NCBI RefSeq assembly: GCF_000718555.1
Contig: NZ_JOAN01000023.1
Location: 1-64,000, forward strand
Length of the DNA: 64,000 nt
Direction: 5' to 3'
Source: Micromonospora chokoriensis
GTDB lineage: Bacteria; Actinomycetota; Actinomycetes; Mycobacteriales; Micromonosporaceae
The first letter of the stretch is position 1, and every line of letters starts with the position of its first letter. The notes under the pieces were generated by a model. That model was not told the origin of the DNA, ran no database searches, and saw nothing but the letters and a program-made list of their open reading frames with translations. A program made the translations under genes and the position numbers. Below, piece after piece: positions 18,648-27,094 of this stretch.

Positions 18648-19598
18648 TCAGGTCATGTCGTCGTAGCGGCGCTCGATCGGCGCCGGTGCGGCGATCGGAT
18701 CGGGTACGCCGATCGGCGCGCTCGCGTCGACCCGCTGCCCGGCCACGACCGGATCCGCGTCGTGCTCCAACGGCGAGACCTCGTCGTCGTCGATGCCGGC
18801 GTAGATCTCCTTGCCCCGCCCACGCCGCTTGTCGTTGATGAACGCGATGCCCACCGCGCCGAAGTACAGCGCGGAGAGACAGAGCGCCAACGCGGTCATC
18901 CCGAACGGGTCCGGTGTCGGGGTGACCACGGCGGAGAAGGCGAAGAACACGAAGATCGCCACGCGCCACCAGCTGAGCAACCGCTTCGCGCTGGCGATGC
19001 CCACGAAGTTGAGCATCAGCACGACCAGCGGGAACTCGAACGCCACCCCGAACAACAGGATCAGGTTGGTGACGAAGGAGATGTACTTGGTGATCTCCAG
19101 TGTCGTGCTGATCTCGCTGTCCGAGATGCTGAGCAGGAACTCCAGGCCCTTGGCCGTGACGAAGTACGCCAGCACCGCACCGGCCGCGAACAGCGGCGCC
19201 GCCAGGGCGGTGAAGAAGTACGCGTACCGCCGCTCGTGCCGGTGCAGGCCGGGCGCGATGAACGCCCAGAGCTGGTAGAGCCACACCGGCGCGGCCACGA
19301 TCAACCCGACCCAGAGCGCGACCTTCAGGTTGAGCAGGAACAGGTCGGCCGGGCCAAGCTGCACGAACTCGCACTTGCCATCGACATATCTGGCCTGCGG
19401 CAGGTCGCAGTAGGGCTGCTGGAGCAGGTGCAGCACCGGTTCGGCCAACCAGACACCGAGGCCGAACCCGATGAGAATCGCCACGGACGCGCGGAAGAGA
19501 CGGTTGCGCAGCTCACGGACGTGCTCAATGAGCGTCATCGAGCCGTCGGCGGCCCGTTCGAAGGTGCTCGGGCCGCGTTTACGCAGTGCGAAGGCCAC
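18648..19598 (-). CDS. tatC: Twin-arginine translocase subunit TatC
   Basis: Multispanning receptor of the Tat exporter, which binds twin-arginine signals of folded proteins. MTLIEHVRELRNRL is the conserved cytoplasmic N-terminal motif. Six transmembrane helices follow, with FEFPLVVLMLN and the acidic residue in TM3-4, and VVTPTPDPFGM before TM5. A 70-residue acidic tail, common in actinobacteria, ends the protein. Start GTG 19598 is 18 bases after the tatA stop, so they share a transcript. Two exported glycosidases in this window (3201 and 4606) are predicted clients. Confidence 0.95.
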   Translation of the reverse strand: MAFALRKRGPSTFERAADGSMTLIEHVRELRNRLFRASVAILIGFGLGVWLAEPVLHLLQQPYCDLPQARYVDGKCEFVQLGPADLFLLNLKVALWVGLIVAAPVWLYQLWAFIAPGLHRHERRYAYFFTALAAPLFAAGAVLAYFVTAKGLEFLLSISDSEISTTLEITKYISFVTNLILLFGVAFEFPLVVLMLNFVGIASAKRLLSWWRVAIFVFFAFSAVVTPTPDPFGMTALALCLSALYFGAVGIAFINDKRRGRGKEIYAGIDDDEVSPLEHDADPVVAGQRVDASAPIGVPDPIAAPAPIERRYDDMT

Positions 19599-19616
19599 GG
19601 GAGAGGGGCCCTTCGG

Positions 19617-19904
19617 TCAGTTGTCGCGGACGCGGTGCACCGGGTCGACGACCGGCTGCTGCGGCGGGGCCTGCTGGTACGGCGCCTGCTGCCCGGCGTG
19701 CGGCGGCAGCGGCTGGTAGCCGGCCTGCGCGTCGGCCTTCTCGGCGAGGTCGCGGTCGTCGTCCTGCAGGCTCTTGGTCTCAGCCTTGATGATCCGCAGC
19801 GACCGACCCAGCGAACGGGCCGCGTCAGGGAGCCGCTTCGCACCGAAGAGCAGGATCAGCACAACCACGAGAACAGCGATGTGCCACGGCTTGAGGGCAC
19901 CCAT
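19617..19904 (-). CDS. tatA: Twin-arginine translocase subunit TatA
   Basis: 95 residues: one N-terminal transmembrane helix ([20 protein letters not shown]), the FGxKRLP hinge, an amphipathic helix ([16 protein letters not shown]) and a Gln/Pro-rich tail. It polymerises with TatC to form the export pore. CTGGAG precedes the ATG. Confidence 0.95.
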   Translation of the reverse strand: MGALKPWHIAVLVVVLILLFGAKRLPDAARSLGRSLRIIKAETKSLQDDDRDLAEKADAQAGYQPLPPHAGQQAPYQQAPPQQPVVDPVHRVRDN

Positions 19905-20022
19905 GAGAAGCTCCAGTCAATCTGTGTCCGAGGGATGTACGCAGCCCATCGTACGTGCGGATCGGCTGTCCGCCACCCGCTGGGTGGTCGCGGTCTAGCC
20001 CGAAGGGTGAAGTCTTGACCAA

Positions 20023-20050
20023 CCCGCGATGATCCGTCAACCATCGCGGG
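20023..20050 (-). terminator. Possible weak terminator
   Basis: A 9-bp stem CCCGCGATG with CATCGCGGG (20023-20031, 20042-20050) and a 10-base loop, just past the small membrane-protein gene. It may separate that gene from tatA. Confidence 0.35.
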
Positions 20051-20061
20051 GTGGGGCCCGA

Positions 20062-20307
20062 TCAGCCGCGCTTTGCCTTGATCACGGCGAGCCGCCGGGA
20101 CGTGGTGTCGAGTCGACGCTGAACGTCCTCGGCACGCTGTTGCAACGCCTCGGCGGTCTCGCGCAGCGCCTCGGCCTCGACGGCCCGCCGCTGCAACGCC
20201 TCGGCGGCGCGGCGCAGTCGGGGCAGCCGGGCCAGCACCGGGCGCACGGCCAGCGCGAGCGCCACCAGCGGGAGCAGCACCACCGCGAGCACGATCCAGA
20301 TCAGCAC
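20062..20307 (-). CDS. Small membrane protein with coiled coil, between pafC and tatA
   Basis: 81 residues: one N-terminal transmembrane helix (LIWIVLAVVLLPLVALALAV) followed by about 55 residues of heptad-like Ala/Leu/Arg/Glu helix (RRAAEALQRRAVEAEALRE). GTG 20307 is set by a TAGGCT box 7 bases upstream that overlaps the end of pafC. No family recognised. The position next to tatA suggests a membrane role, perhaps with Tat or PafBC, but nothing shows function. Confidence 0.7.
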   Translation of the reverse strand: MLIWIVLAVVLLPLVALALAVRPVLARLPRLRRAAEALQRRAVEAEALRETAEALQQRAEDVQRRLDTTSRRLAVIKAKRG

Positions 20308-20314
20308 GGCGGTC

Positions 20315-20320
20315 AGCCTA
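20315..20320 (-). promoter_or_regulatory. -10 box of the small coiled-coil gene, overlapping the pafC stop
   Basis: TAGGCT on the minus strand shares bases with the pafC stop codon (20318-20320), 7 bases before GTG 20307. Confidence 0.5.
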
Positions 20321-21373
20321 CTGGGTGCGGCCGGCCACCGCCGGGTCACCCGACGGTGCGCGCTCCGAGTCGACCTCGGGCCGCCGGGGCACGGCCGTCG
20401 GCGCGGGCACGGCGTAAGCGTCCAGCGCGGCAGCCGCCGTCGCCCGCACCTGCTCGGCCAACTCGACCGGGGCGACCACTGTCACCTCCGGGCCGAGGCC
20501 CAGCACGAACCGGCGGGCCCACCCCAGGTCGGTCACCCGCAGCGAGACGAGCCACTGGTCGCCGTCGCCGGCCTCCACTCGCTCGCACGGATAATATTCG
20601 GTGATCCACCGCTCGCCCCGGCCGATGCGCAGGGTGATCAGTGGCAGGTCGGCCGAGGGGCGGAACACGCCCTCGGTGAGATCGTGCGGGACGGCCTGCG
20701 GCGGCACCGTCGCCGGCTCGTCCAGCTCGGTGATCGCGTCGATCCGGTCGGCTCGGAACAGCCGGACCGCCTCCGCGCGCCGACACCACGCCTCCACGTA
20801 CGCCCGGCCGCCGACCATCAGCATCCGCAGCGGGTCGATGACGCGCTCGGTGGTCTCGTCCCGGGCGGCGGTGTAGTAGGTGATCCGCAGAGCCTTCCCG
20901 CCCTCGACGGCGGCGCGCAGCGCCTCGACCCTCGGGGTGTCCCCGGGCAACCGGACCGCCACCGGCGCGCCCACCAGGTCTCCGGCGGCCTCGATCTTGG
21001 CGAGGGCCCGTTCGACGGCCTCCCGGTTGGCCACCCCGGGCGTCTCGGCGAGCATCCGCAGCGCCACCACCAGCGCGAGGGCCTCGTCGGGGGTGAGCCG
21101 CAGCGGCCGGTCGATGCCGGCGTCGTAGGTGATGGTCACCCGATCACCGTCGAACGCCATGTCGATCAGGTCACCGGGGCCGTAACCGGGGAGCCCGCAC
21201 ACCCAGAGCAGCTCCAGGTCCTCCCGGAGCTGGCGCTCGGTGACGCCCAGGTCACCGGCCGCCTCGGCGATCTCGATGCCGGGTCGGGCCAGCAGGTAGG
21301 GCACCAGGTTGAGCAGTCGCGCCAGCCGGTCGGCGGACGCGCGGGAACCGCTGCGGGCGGCCGGGCGGGTCAC
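20318..21373 (-). CDS. pafC: PafC, WYL-domain DNA-damage transcriptional activator
   Basis: 351 residues: N-terminal winged helix (RLARLLNLVPYLLARPG, GVTERQLREDLELLW), central WYL domain (KALRITYYTAARDETTERVIDP, AYVEAWCRRAEAVRLFRADRI) and WCX C-terminal domain. With PafB it activates DNA-repair genes independently of LexA in mycobacteria. The GTG start overlaps the pafB stop as GTGA, so the pair is co-translated. The much longer open frame upstream in this phase is only pafB read out of frame. Confidence 0.93.
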   Translation of the reverse strand: MTRPAARSGSRASADRLARLLNLVPYLLARPGIEIAEAAGDLGVTERQLREDLELLWVCGLPGYGPGDLIDMAFDGDRVTITYDAGIDRPLRLTPDEALALVVALRMLAETPGVANREAVERALAKIEAAGDLVGAPVAVRLPGDTPRVEALRAAVEGGKALRITYYTAARDETTERVIDPLRMLMVGGRAYVEAWCRRAEAVRLFRADRIDAITELDEPATVPPQAVPHDLTEGVFRPSADLPLITLRIGRGERWITEYYPCERVEAGDGDQWLVSLRVTDLGWARRFVLGLGPEVTVVAPVELAEQVRATAAAALDAYAVPAPTAVPRRPEVDSERAPSGDPAVAGRTQ

Positions 21374-22368
21374 CGAGCACCCCCGCTGACGGCCAGCTCG
21401 TCGTGTCGGACGGCGATCTCCTTGAGTCGTTGGATGACCGCCTCGCGGACCTCCGGTGGGTCGAGCACCCGCACGTCCGGGCCGTAGCCGACGAGGTGGC
21501 CGGCCAGCCCGTCCGGGTCCGCGTACGGCAGGACCAGCTGGTCGCCGTCCGGCCCGGCGGTCACCTCGACCGCCCAACGGCGCAGCCCGGCGGCCCGCCC
21601 CGGTGCGGCCAGCACGGTGGCCCGACCGGTGCGCTCCACCGGACCCGACCAGCGGGCCACGTGGCTGATCAGGTCGACGTTGGCCGGTGGCTCGTACGCG
21701 CCGGGGGCACCGGTCACCCGGACCGCGCCGACGACCCGGGACAGCCGGAAGCAGCGGGTGGCCTCCCGGTCCTGGTCGTGGCCGACCACATACCATCGGC
21801 CGCGCCAGCAGACCACGCCCCACGGTTGCAGCCGCCGTCGGGTGGGCGCGTCGCGGTCGGGCACCCGGTAGTCGAATCCCACCTCGCGGCGGTCCCGGGC
21901 GGCGGCGGTCAGCGGCGCGAACGCCGGGTCGACCGTGACCATCGGCTCCAGGCCGAGGGTGGCCTGCGGGTCCACGTCCACCCCGGCGGCGCGCAGCTTG
22001 GCCAACCCGGACGACGCGGCGGCGGCCAGCCCGGCGTGCTGCCACAGCCGTGCGGCGATGCCGACCGCGGCGGCCTCGTCCGGCTCCAAGAGGATGTCGG
22101 GTAGCGCGTATTCGCGGTGGGCGATCCGATAGCCGGGCTCGGCGTCGAACGCGCTCGCCGTGCCGGTCTCCAGTGGCACGCCCAGCTCGCGCAGCTCGGC
22201 CTTGTCCCGCTCGAACTTGCGCTGGAACGCCTCGTGGTCGCGCGCGTCGTCGGGATCATGCTCGTAACCGGGCACGGTCGCGGCGATCTGCGCGGCGGTC
22301 AGGAACCGTCGCGTGGACAGGAGGCAGATCACCAGGTTGACCAGGCGTTCGGTGCGGGTCCGCGACAC
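21370..22368 (-). CDS. pafB: PafB, WYL-domain DNA-damage transcriptional activator
   Basis: 332 residues: winged helix (RTERLVNLVICLLSTRRFLTA), YEHDPDDARDHEAFQRKFERDK linker, WYL domain (EVGFDYRVPDRDAPTRRRLQPWG, RGRWYVVGHDQDREATRCFRLSR) and WCX. It pairs with PafC. GTG 22368 is favoured because TAGCGT lies 7 bases upstream; the frame extends to 22428 without support. It is divergent from the CDF transporter. Confidence 0.92.
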   Translation of the reverse strand: MSRTRTERLVNLVICLLSTRRFLTAAQIAATVPGYEHDPDDARDHEAFQRKFERDKAELRELGVPLETGTASAFDAEPGYRIAHREYALPDILLEPDEAAAVGIAARLWQHAGLAAAASSGLAKLRAAGVDVDPQATLGLEPMVTVDPAFAPLTAAARDRREVGFDYRVPDRDAPTRRRLQPWGVVCWRGRWYVVGHDQDREATRCFRLSRVVGAVRVTGAPGAYEPPANVDLISHVARWSGPVERTGRATVLAAPGRAAGLRRWAVEVTAGPDGDQLVLPYADPDGLAGHLVGYGPDVRVLDPPEVREAVIQRLKEIAVRHDELAVSGGAR

Positions 22369-22375
22369 GCGGTAG

Positions 22376-22381
22376 ACGCTA
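22376..22381 (-). promoter_or_regulatory. -10 box of pafB (leaderless)
   Basis: TAGCGT on the minus strand, 7 bases before GTG 22368. Confidence 0.55.
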
Positions 22382-22485
22382 GCAGCCGACGCGCCCACAC
22401 CGTGCACCCGCGCGGGCGTGCCGCACACTTGTTCGGATCGGAGCCACTCCGGGGCACTCCCCCGACGCGTCGCGGTCGCCGGTCA

Positions 22486-22491
22486 TAGGGT
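22486..22491 (+). promoter_or_regulatory. -10 box of the CDF transporter gene (leaderless)
   Basis: TAGGGT, 7 bases, ATG 22499. Confidence 0.6.
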
Positions 22492-22498
22492 GAATCTC

Positions 22499-23503
22499 AT
22501 GTCGCAAGCGGAGGCCAAGCCCGAGAGCGAGAGCGTCGGCACCGTCGTCGTCGCCGGCGTCGCCAACCTCGCCATCGCGGTGGCCAAGCTGATCGCCGGG
22601 CTGATCTCCGGCTCGGCCGCCATGCTCTCCGAGGCGGCGCACTCGGTCGCCGACACCACCACCGAGGTGCTGCTCTTCCAGGCGCTGCGCCGCGGCGCCC
22701 GTCCGGCCGACCAGCGGCACCCCTTCGGGTACGGCAAGGAAAGCTACGTCTGGGCGTTCTTCGCGGCGATGTTCACGTTCGTCGCCGGCGCGGGTTTCGC
22801 CGTCACCCACGGCGTCACCACGATCCTGGTGCACAAGCACAGCGGCGACTTCCTGATCTCGTACATCGTGCTCGGGGTGTCGTTCGTCATCGAGTCGATC
22901 TCGCTGACCCGGGCGGTGCGGCAGGTCCGCAACGAGTCACGGCGCTGGCAGACCACGCCCCGGAGGTTTCTGCGACTGACCGCCGACACCACCATCAAGG
23001 CGGTCTTCCTGGAGGACAGCGCGGCCCTGATCGGTCTGGTGCTGGCCGGGCTCGGTGTCGGGCTCTCGCACGCCACCGGCGACGAGGTGTGGGACGGCGT
23101 CGCGTCGATCCTGATCGGGCTGCTGCTGCTGACGGTCGCCGGGATCCTCGCCAGCAACAACCTGTCGCTGCTGGTCGGCCGCGGCGTGCCGGAGCGTCTG
23201 CGCCGCGAGATCGAACAGGATCTGGCCGGGCTGCCCGAGGTGGAGCGCATCGACACCCTGTTGACCATGCAGCTCGGCCCGGAGGACATCCTGGTCGCCG
23301 CGAAGGTCGACTTCCGCGACGAAGCCACCGGCGCGCAGATCGAGGCCACCGCCGACGAGGCCGAGCGGCGGCTCACCGGCCGGTACCCGGAGATCCGCTT
23401 CGTCTTCCTCGACCCCACCCGCTCGCTGCCCGGGGCCACCGGCGACGCCCGCCACACCCAGGCCGGGCCGAGCCCGGACGCCGGCGGCCCCGAACCGACC
23501 TGA
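22499..23503 (+). CDS. Cation diffusion facilitator (CDF) family metal exporter
   Basis: 334 residues, six transmembrane helices; SGSAAMLSEAAHSVADTTTE is the CDF signature in TM2 with metal-site His and Asp, and a further site lies in TM5. The C-terminal about 90 residues form the cytoplasmic ferredoxin-like metal-sensing domain. It exports Zn, Mn or Fe by proton exchange; the metal cannot be assigned. HPFGYGKESYVWAFFAA is typical of the slightly larger actinobacterial subgroup. Confidence 0.88.
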   Translation: MSQAEAKPESESVGTVVVAGVANLAIAVAKLIAGLISGSAAMLSEAAHSVADTTTEVLLFQALRRGARPADQRHPFGYGKESYVWAFFAAMFTFVAGAGFAVTHGVTTILVHKHSGDFLISYIVLGVSFVIESISLTRAVRQVRNESRRWQTTPRRFLRLTADTTIKAVFLEDSAALIGLVLAGLGVGLSHATGDEVWDGVASILIGLLLLTVAGILASNNLSLLVGRGVPERLRREIEQDLAGLPEVERIDTLLTMQLGPEDILVAAKVDFRDEATGAQIEATADEAERRLTGRYPEIRFVFLDPTRSLPGATGDARHTQAGPSPDAGGPEPT

Positions 23504-23539
23504 ACCACACCCGGGCGCGGGCCGCCCGGCCCGCGCGGC

Positions 23540-23545
23540 TAGCGT
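23540..23545 (+). promoter_or_regulatory. -10 box of the DUF3866 gene (leaderless)
   Basis: TAGCGT, 7 bases, ATG 23553. It excludes the GTG at 23544, which lies inside this box. Confidence 0.55.
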
Positions 23546-23552
23546 GCCCGTC

Positions 23553-24638
23553 ATGGTGCGATGGCGTACGGGGACGGTGGCGACGCTGCGACGGCAGTGG
23601 ACCGGGGCGGTGGAGCTGGACGTCGACCTGCCCGACGGCACGCGGATGCGGGCGCTGGCCTACCCGGAGCTGGTCGGCACGCCCGAACCCGGCGACCGGG
23701 TGCTGCTCAACGCCGGTGCGCTGCTGATGGGGTTGGGAACCGGCGGTTACGCCCTGGTGGTCGCCCTGCCGGACCGGCTGCCGCCGGACCCGCCGGACGT
23801 CGCCGACACCCGCGACGCCGGGCACCTGGTCAAGGCCCGCTACACGCCGTTGCAGCCGATCCTGCTCGGCGTCGACGAGGAGGCGTCCCCGCACCGCGCC
23901 GCGCTGGCCGACGTGGACGACCTGGGCGGCCTGCCGGTGGTCACCGCCGACCTGCACTCGGCGCTCCCGGCGATCCTGGCCGGCATCCGGGCCGACGCCC
24001 CGCAGGCGCGGGTGGCGTACCTGCTCACCGACGGCGGGGCCCTGCCCGCCTGGTTCTCCCGCACCCTCGCCGGGCTGCGGGACGAGCTGGCCGGCACGAT
24101 CACCGTCGGGCAGGCCTTCGGCGGCGACCTGGAGGCCACCACCCTGCACGGCGGTCTGCTCGCCGCCCGGTACGTGCTCGACGCCGACGTGGCGATCGTG
24201 GCGCAGGGGCCCGGCAACCTGGGCACCGGCACCCGCTGGGGCTTCTCCGGCGTCGCCGTCGGCGAGGCGGTCAACGCGATCGCCACGCTGGGCGGACGGC
24301 CGGTCGGCTCGTTGCGCATCTCCGACGCCGACCCCCGCCCCCGGCACCGGGGCGTGTCGCACCACAGCCTCACCGCGTACGGCCGGGTGGCGCTCGCTCC
24401 GGCGGAGCTGGTGGTCCCCGACGACCTGGAGCCGGCCCTCGCGGCCGAGGTGGAGGCGGCGCTGGCGCCCCTGGCGAGCCGACACCGGATCGTCCGGGTG
24501 CCCACCGGCGGTCTCGACGCCGCGCTGCGTGCCAGCGCCGTGCCGCTCTCCACCATGGGCCGGGGCCTCGACGCCGACCACGCGTACTTCCTGGCAGCAG
24601 CCGCCGCCGGCCGCCACGCCACCACCCTGCTGACCTAA
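23553..24638 (+). CDS. DUF3866-family protein
   Basis: 361 residues, no signal or membrane segment. An N-terminal beta-rich part (GTVATLRRQWTGAVELDVDL) precedes an alpha/beta region with GGxxG runs (FGGDLEATTLHGGLLAARYVL, AQGPGNLGTGTRWGFSGV) and RHRGVSHHSLTAYGRV, a conserved His cluster. It matches the actinobacterial DUF3866 family, whose biochemical role is unknown to me. A long hairpin follows its stop. Confidence 0.75.
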   Translation: MVRWRTGTVATLRRQWTGAVELDVDLPDGTRMRALAYPELVGTPEPGDRVLLNAGALLMGLGTGGYALVVALPDRLPPDPPDVADTRDAGHLVKARYTPLQPILLGVDEEASPHRAALADVDDLGGLPVVTADLHSALPAILAGIRADAPQARVAYLLTDGGALPAWFSRTLAGLRDELAGTITVGQAFGGDLEATTLHGGLLAARYVLDADVAIVAQGPGNLGTGTRWGFSGVAVGEAVNAIATLGGRPVGSLRISDADPRPRHRGVSHHSLTAYGRVALAPAELVVPDDLEPALAAEVEAALAPLASRHRIVRVPTGGLDAALRASAVPLSTMGRGLDADHAYFLAAAAAGRHATTLLT

Positions 24639-24661
24639 CCCCACCCCCACCCCGGGCCTGA

Positions 24662-24735
24662 CCCTCGGTCGATCATGAAGTTATTGCCCGCCGCCTCTGG
24701 CGTGTCATGGCAATAACTTCATGATCGACCGAGGG
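24662..24735. repeat. Long perfect palindromic hairpin, copy 1 of a two-member family
   Basis: 27-bp perfect arms (24662-24688 and 24709-24735) around a 20-base loop, between convergent genes. The outer sequence GATCATGAAGTTA and the loop string GGCGTGTC recur at 53384-53438, but the inner stem differs and still pairs. It could serve as a bidirectional terminator, yet the conserved sequence suggests an interspersed palindromic element. Confidence 0.8.
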
Positions 24736-24776
24736 CGAGAGACGGGCCGCACGGTGAGTGGGTGGGGGGAGTGGGG

Positions 24777-24962
24777 TCAGGCTAGGAAGATCAGGGCTAG
24801 CCAGCCGCCGACGATGAGCAGCAGCGCCAGGGCCAGCACCCACGTCGGCACCGTGTATTCACCGCGCCGGTTACGGTCGATCTCGGCGCGGATCTTCTCG
24901 CGCCGCCGTTCGATGAAGTTCTGCCGCTCGGTGCCGCGGTCGGAAGGTCCAGAAGTCGTCAT
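24777..24962 (-). CDS. Small single-pass membrane protein downstream of pafA
   Basis: 61 residues: a charged N-terminal half (RQNFIERRREKIRAEIDRN) and a C-terminal transmembrane helix (WVLALALLLIVGGWLALIFL), i.e. tail-anchored. TAAGCT lies 9 bases before the ATG, so it may have its own promoter. No family recognised; it lies 81 bases beyond pafA on the same strand. Confidence 0.65.
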   Translation of the reverse strand: MTTSGPSDRGTERQNFIERRREKIRAEIDRNRRGEYTVPTWVLALALLLIVGGWLALIFLA

Positions 24963-24999
24963 GGCGCGCTCAGCTTAGCCGCTCGGCACGCCGGACCGG

Positions 25000-25036
25000 G
25001 CCGACCCCGTCGGCGGACCGCACCGCCGGGGTCGGC
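25000..25036 (-). terminator. Terminator after pafA
   Basis: GCCGACCCC (25000-25008) pairs with GGGGTCGGC (25028-25036), with a further 5-bp inner stem, immediately past the pafA stop. Confidence 0.6.
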
Positions 25037-25043
25037 ACTCCGG

Positions 25044-26402
25044 TCACATGCTGGCGATCAGCCGCTCCACCCGCTCGTCGTACGCCCGGAACGGGTCCTT
25101 GCAGAGCACGGTGCGCTGCGCCTGGTCGTTGAGCTTCAGGTGCACCCAGTCGACGGTGAAGTCCCGGCGCTTCTCCTGGGCGTGCCGGATGAACTCGCCC
25201 CGCAGCCGGGCCCGGGTGGTCTGCGGCGGGGTCTCCTTGGCCTCGAAGATCTCCGGGTCGGTGGTCACCCGGTCCACGTCACCGCGGCGCTCCAGGAGAC
25301 CGTAGAGGCCCCGGCCACGGCGCACGTCGTGGTAGGCCAGATCCATCTGGGCCACCCGGGGATGCGACAGCGGCAGGTCGTGCTTGCGCTGGTAGCGCTC
25401 GATCAGCCGCAGCTTGCTGACCCAGTCGATCTCCCGAGAGACCGGCTCCAGGTCCCCGGTCTCCACCGCGTTGAGCACCCGACCCCACAGCTCGACGACC
25501 CGCTTGGCCGCTTGGTCGCCGCCGCGCCGCTCGACGAACTCAGTCGCCTTGGACAGGTATTCCTGCTGGATGTCCAGCGCGCTGACCTCCTTGCCGTTGG
25601 CCAGCCGCACCTTGCGTCGGCCGGTGATGTCGTGCGACACCTCCCGGATGGCCCGGATCGGGTTCTCCAGGGACAGGTCGCGCATCACCACCCCGGCCTC
25701 GATCATCCGCAGCACGATGTCGGCGGTGCCGACCTTGAGCAGCGTGGTGACCTCGTTCATGTTGGAGTCACCGACGATCACGTGCAGCCGCCGGTAGCGC
25801 TCGGCGTCCGCGTGCGGCTCGTCGCGGGTGTTGATGATCGGGCGGCTGCGGGTGGTCGCCGAGGAGACGCCCTCCCAGATGTGCTCAGCCCGCTGCGAAA
25901 GGCAGTAGACCGCGCCGCGTGGCGTTTGCAGGACCTTGCCAGCCCCGCAGATCAACTGCCGGGTGACCAGGAACGGGATGAGCACGTCGGCGAGCCGACC
26001 GAACTCCCCGTGCCGGGAGACCAGGTAGTTCTCGTGGCAGCCGTACGAGTTGCCGGCCGAGTCGGTGTTGTTCTTGAACAGGTAGATCTCACCCGCGATG
26101 CCCTCGTCGTGCAGCCGCTTCTCCGCGTCGACGAGGAGGCCCTCCAGGATCCGCTCGCCGGCCCGGTCGTGGGCGACGAGATCGGTCACCGAGTCGCACT
26201 CCGGTGTCGCGTACTCCGGATGCGACCCGACGTCCAGGTAGAGCCGGGCCCCATTGCGCAGGAAGACATTGCTCGACCGCCCCCAGGACACCACGCGACG
26301 GAACAGATACCGCGCGACCTCGTCCGGGGACAGCCGCCGCTGCCCGCGATAGGTGCAGGTGACGCCGTACTCGGTCTCGAGGCCGAAGATTCGCCGCTCC
26401 AT
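25044..26402 (-). CDS. pafA: PafA, Pup--protein ligase
   Basis: Activates the C-terminal Glu of Pup with ATP and joins it to substrate lysines, marking proteins for the proteasome. 452 residues in the carboxylate-amine ligase fold: [15 protein letters not shown] holds metal-binding Glu residues, and [17 protein letters not shown] has the catalytic base D57. [19 protein letters not shown] and [20 protein letters not shown] are conserved PafA/Dop segments. ATG 26402 is 6 bases after TAATGT, so probably leaderless. It is separated from prcBA by the glycan cluster. Confidence 0.96.
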   Translation of the reverse strand: MERRIFGLETEYGVTCTYRGQRRLSPDEVARYLFRRVVSWGRSSNVFLRNGARLYLDVGSHPEYATPECDSVTDLVAHDRAGERILEGLLVDAEKRLHDEGIAGEIYLFKNNTDSAGNSYGCHENYLVSRHGEFGRLADVLIPFLVTRQLICGAGKVLQTPRGAVYCLSQRAEHIWEGVSSATTRSRPIINTRDEPHADAERYRRLHVIVGDSNMNEVTTLLKVGTADIVLRMIEAGVVMRDLSLENPIRAIREVSHDITGRRKVRLANGKEVSALDIQQEYLSKATEFVERRGGDQAAKRVVELWGRVLNAVETGDLEPVSREIDWVSKLRLIERYQRKHDLPLSHPRVAQMDLAYHDVRRGRGLYGLLERRGDVDRVTTDPEIFEAKETPPQTTRARLRGEFIRHAQEKRRDFTVDWVHLKLNDQAQRTVLCKDPFRAYDERVERLIASM

Positions 26403-26408
26403 GATGTG

Positions 26409-26414
26409 ACATTA
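26409..26414 (-). promoter_or_regulatory. -10 box of pafA (leaderless)
   Basis: TAATGT on the minus strand, 6 bases before ATG 26402. Confidence 0.6.
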
Positions 26415-26470
26415 GCCGCCCGGAGGCCCGGTTCGTCACTGTCAGAGCACAGGTCGTGCCCCGAGCGCGG

Positions 26471-27094
26471 TCACATACCGGTTGAGTGCGACATTCCGTC
26501 CGGGCCGAGGCTCGCCACGAAGCGCTGGCAGCTGTCGTACTCCGGGAGCAGACCCCGCTCGCGGGCCTGCGCCAGAGTCGGCGCGGCGTCGTCGCGCGCG
26601 GACAGCAGCGGAATCTCGGCGGGCCACTCGATGCCCAACTCCTCGTCCAGCGGGTGCACCGCGCGCTCGCCGGTCGGGTTGTAGGTGGCCGAGCAGAGGT
26701 AGCTCAACGTCGCGTCGTCGGTCAACGCGCAGAACCCGTGCCCCAGCCCCTCGCTGAGGTAGACCGCCCGACGGTCGGTGTCATCCAGCCGGACGCCCTC
26801 CCAGCGGCCGAAGGTCGGCGAACCCACCCGCAGGTCCACGATCACGTCGAGGACCGCGCCGCGCACGCAGGTGACGTACTTGGCCTGCCCGGGCGGGACG
26901 TCGGCGAAGTGGATCCCGCGCACCACGCCGCGCGCGGAGACCGAAAGGTTGGCCTGCGCCAGCCGCAGCGGATGACCGACCGCCTCCGCGAGCTTGTCGA
27001 AGCGGTACCACTCCATGAACATGCCGCGCGGGTCGCCGTGCTGCTGGGGGGTGATCTCCCAGGCGCCCTCGATGCTCAACTCCCGGATCTTCAC
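26471..27094 (-). CDS. rfbC: dTDP-4-dehydrorhamnose 3,5-epimerase
   Basis: Third step of dTDP-L-rhamnose synthesis. 207 residues, cupin fold: [25 protein letters not shown] (catalytic His), [17 protein letters not shown] and GLGHGFCAL motifs of RmlC. The GTG start overlaps the rfbA stop as GTGA; the frame upstream of it is rfbA out of phase. Confidence 0.94.
   Translation of the reverse strand: MKIRELSIEGAWEITPQQHGDPRGMFMEWYRFDKLAEAVGHPLRLAQANLSVSARGVVRGIHFADVPPGQAKYVTCVRGAVLDVIVDLRVGSPTFGRWEGVRLDDTDRRAVYLSEGLGHGFCALTDDATLSYLCSATYNPTGERAVHPLDEELGIEWPAEIPLLSARDDAAPTLAQARERGLLPEYDSCQRFVASLGPDGMSHSTGM

Noticed and set aside
21374..22045. Upstream extension of the pafC frame
   Set aside because: It only re-reads pafB in another frame; the GTGA junction gives a normal PafC.
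25140..26684. 514-codon plus-strand open frame
   Set aside because: Antisense shadow of pafA and rfbC; composition is typical of out-of-frame high-GC reading.
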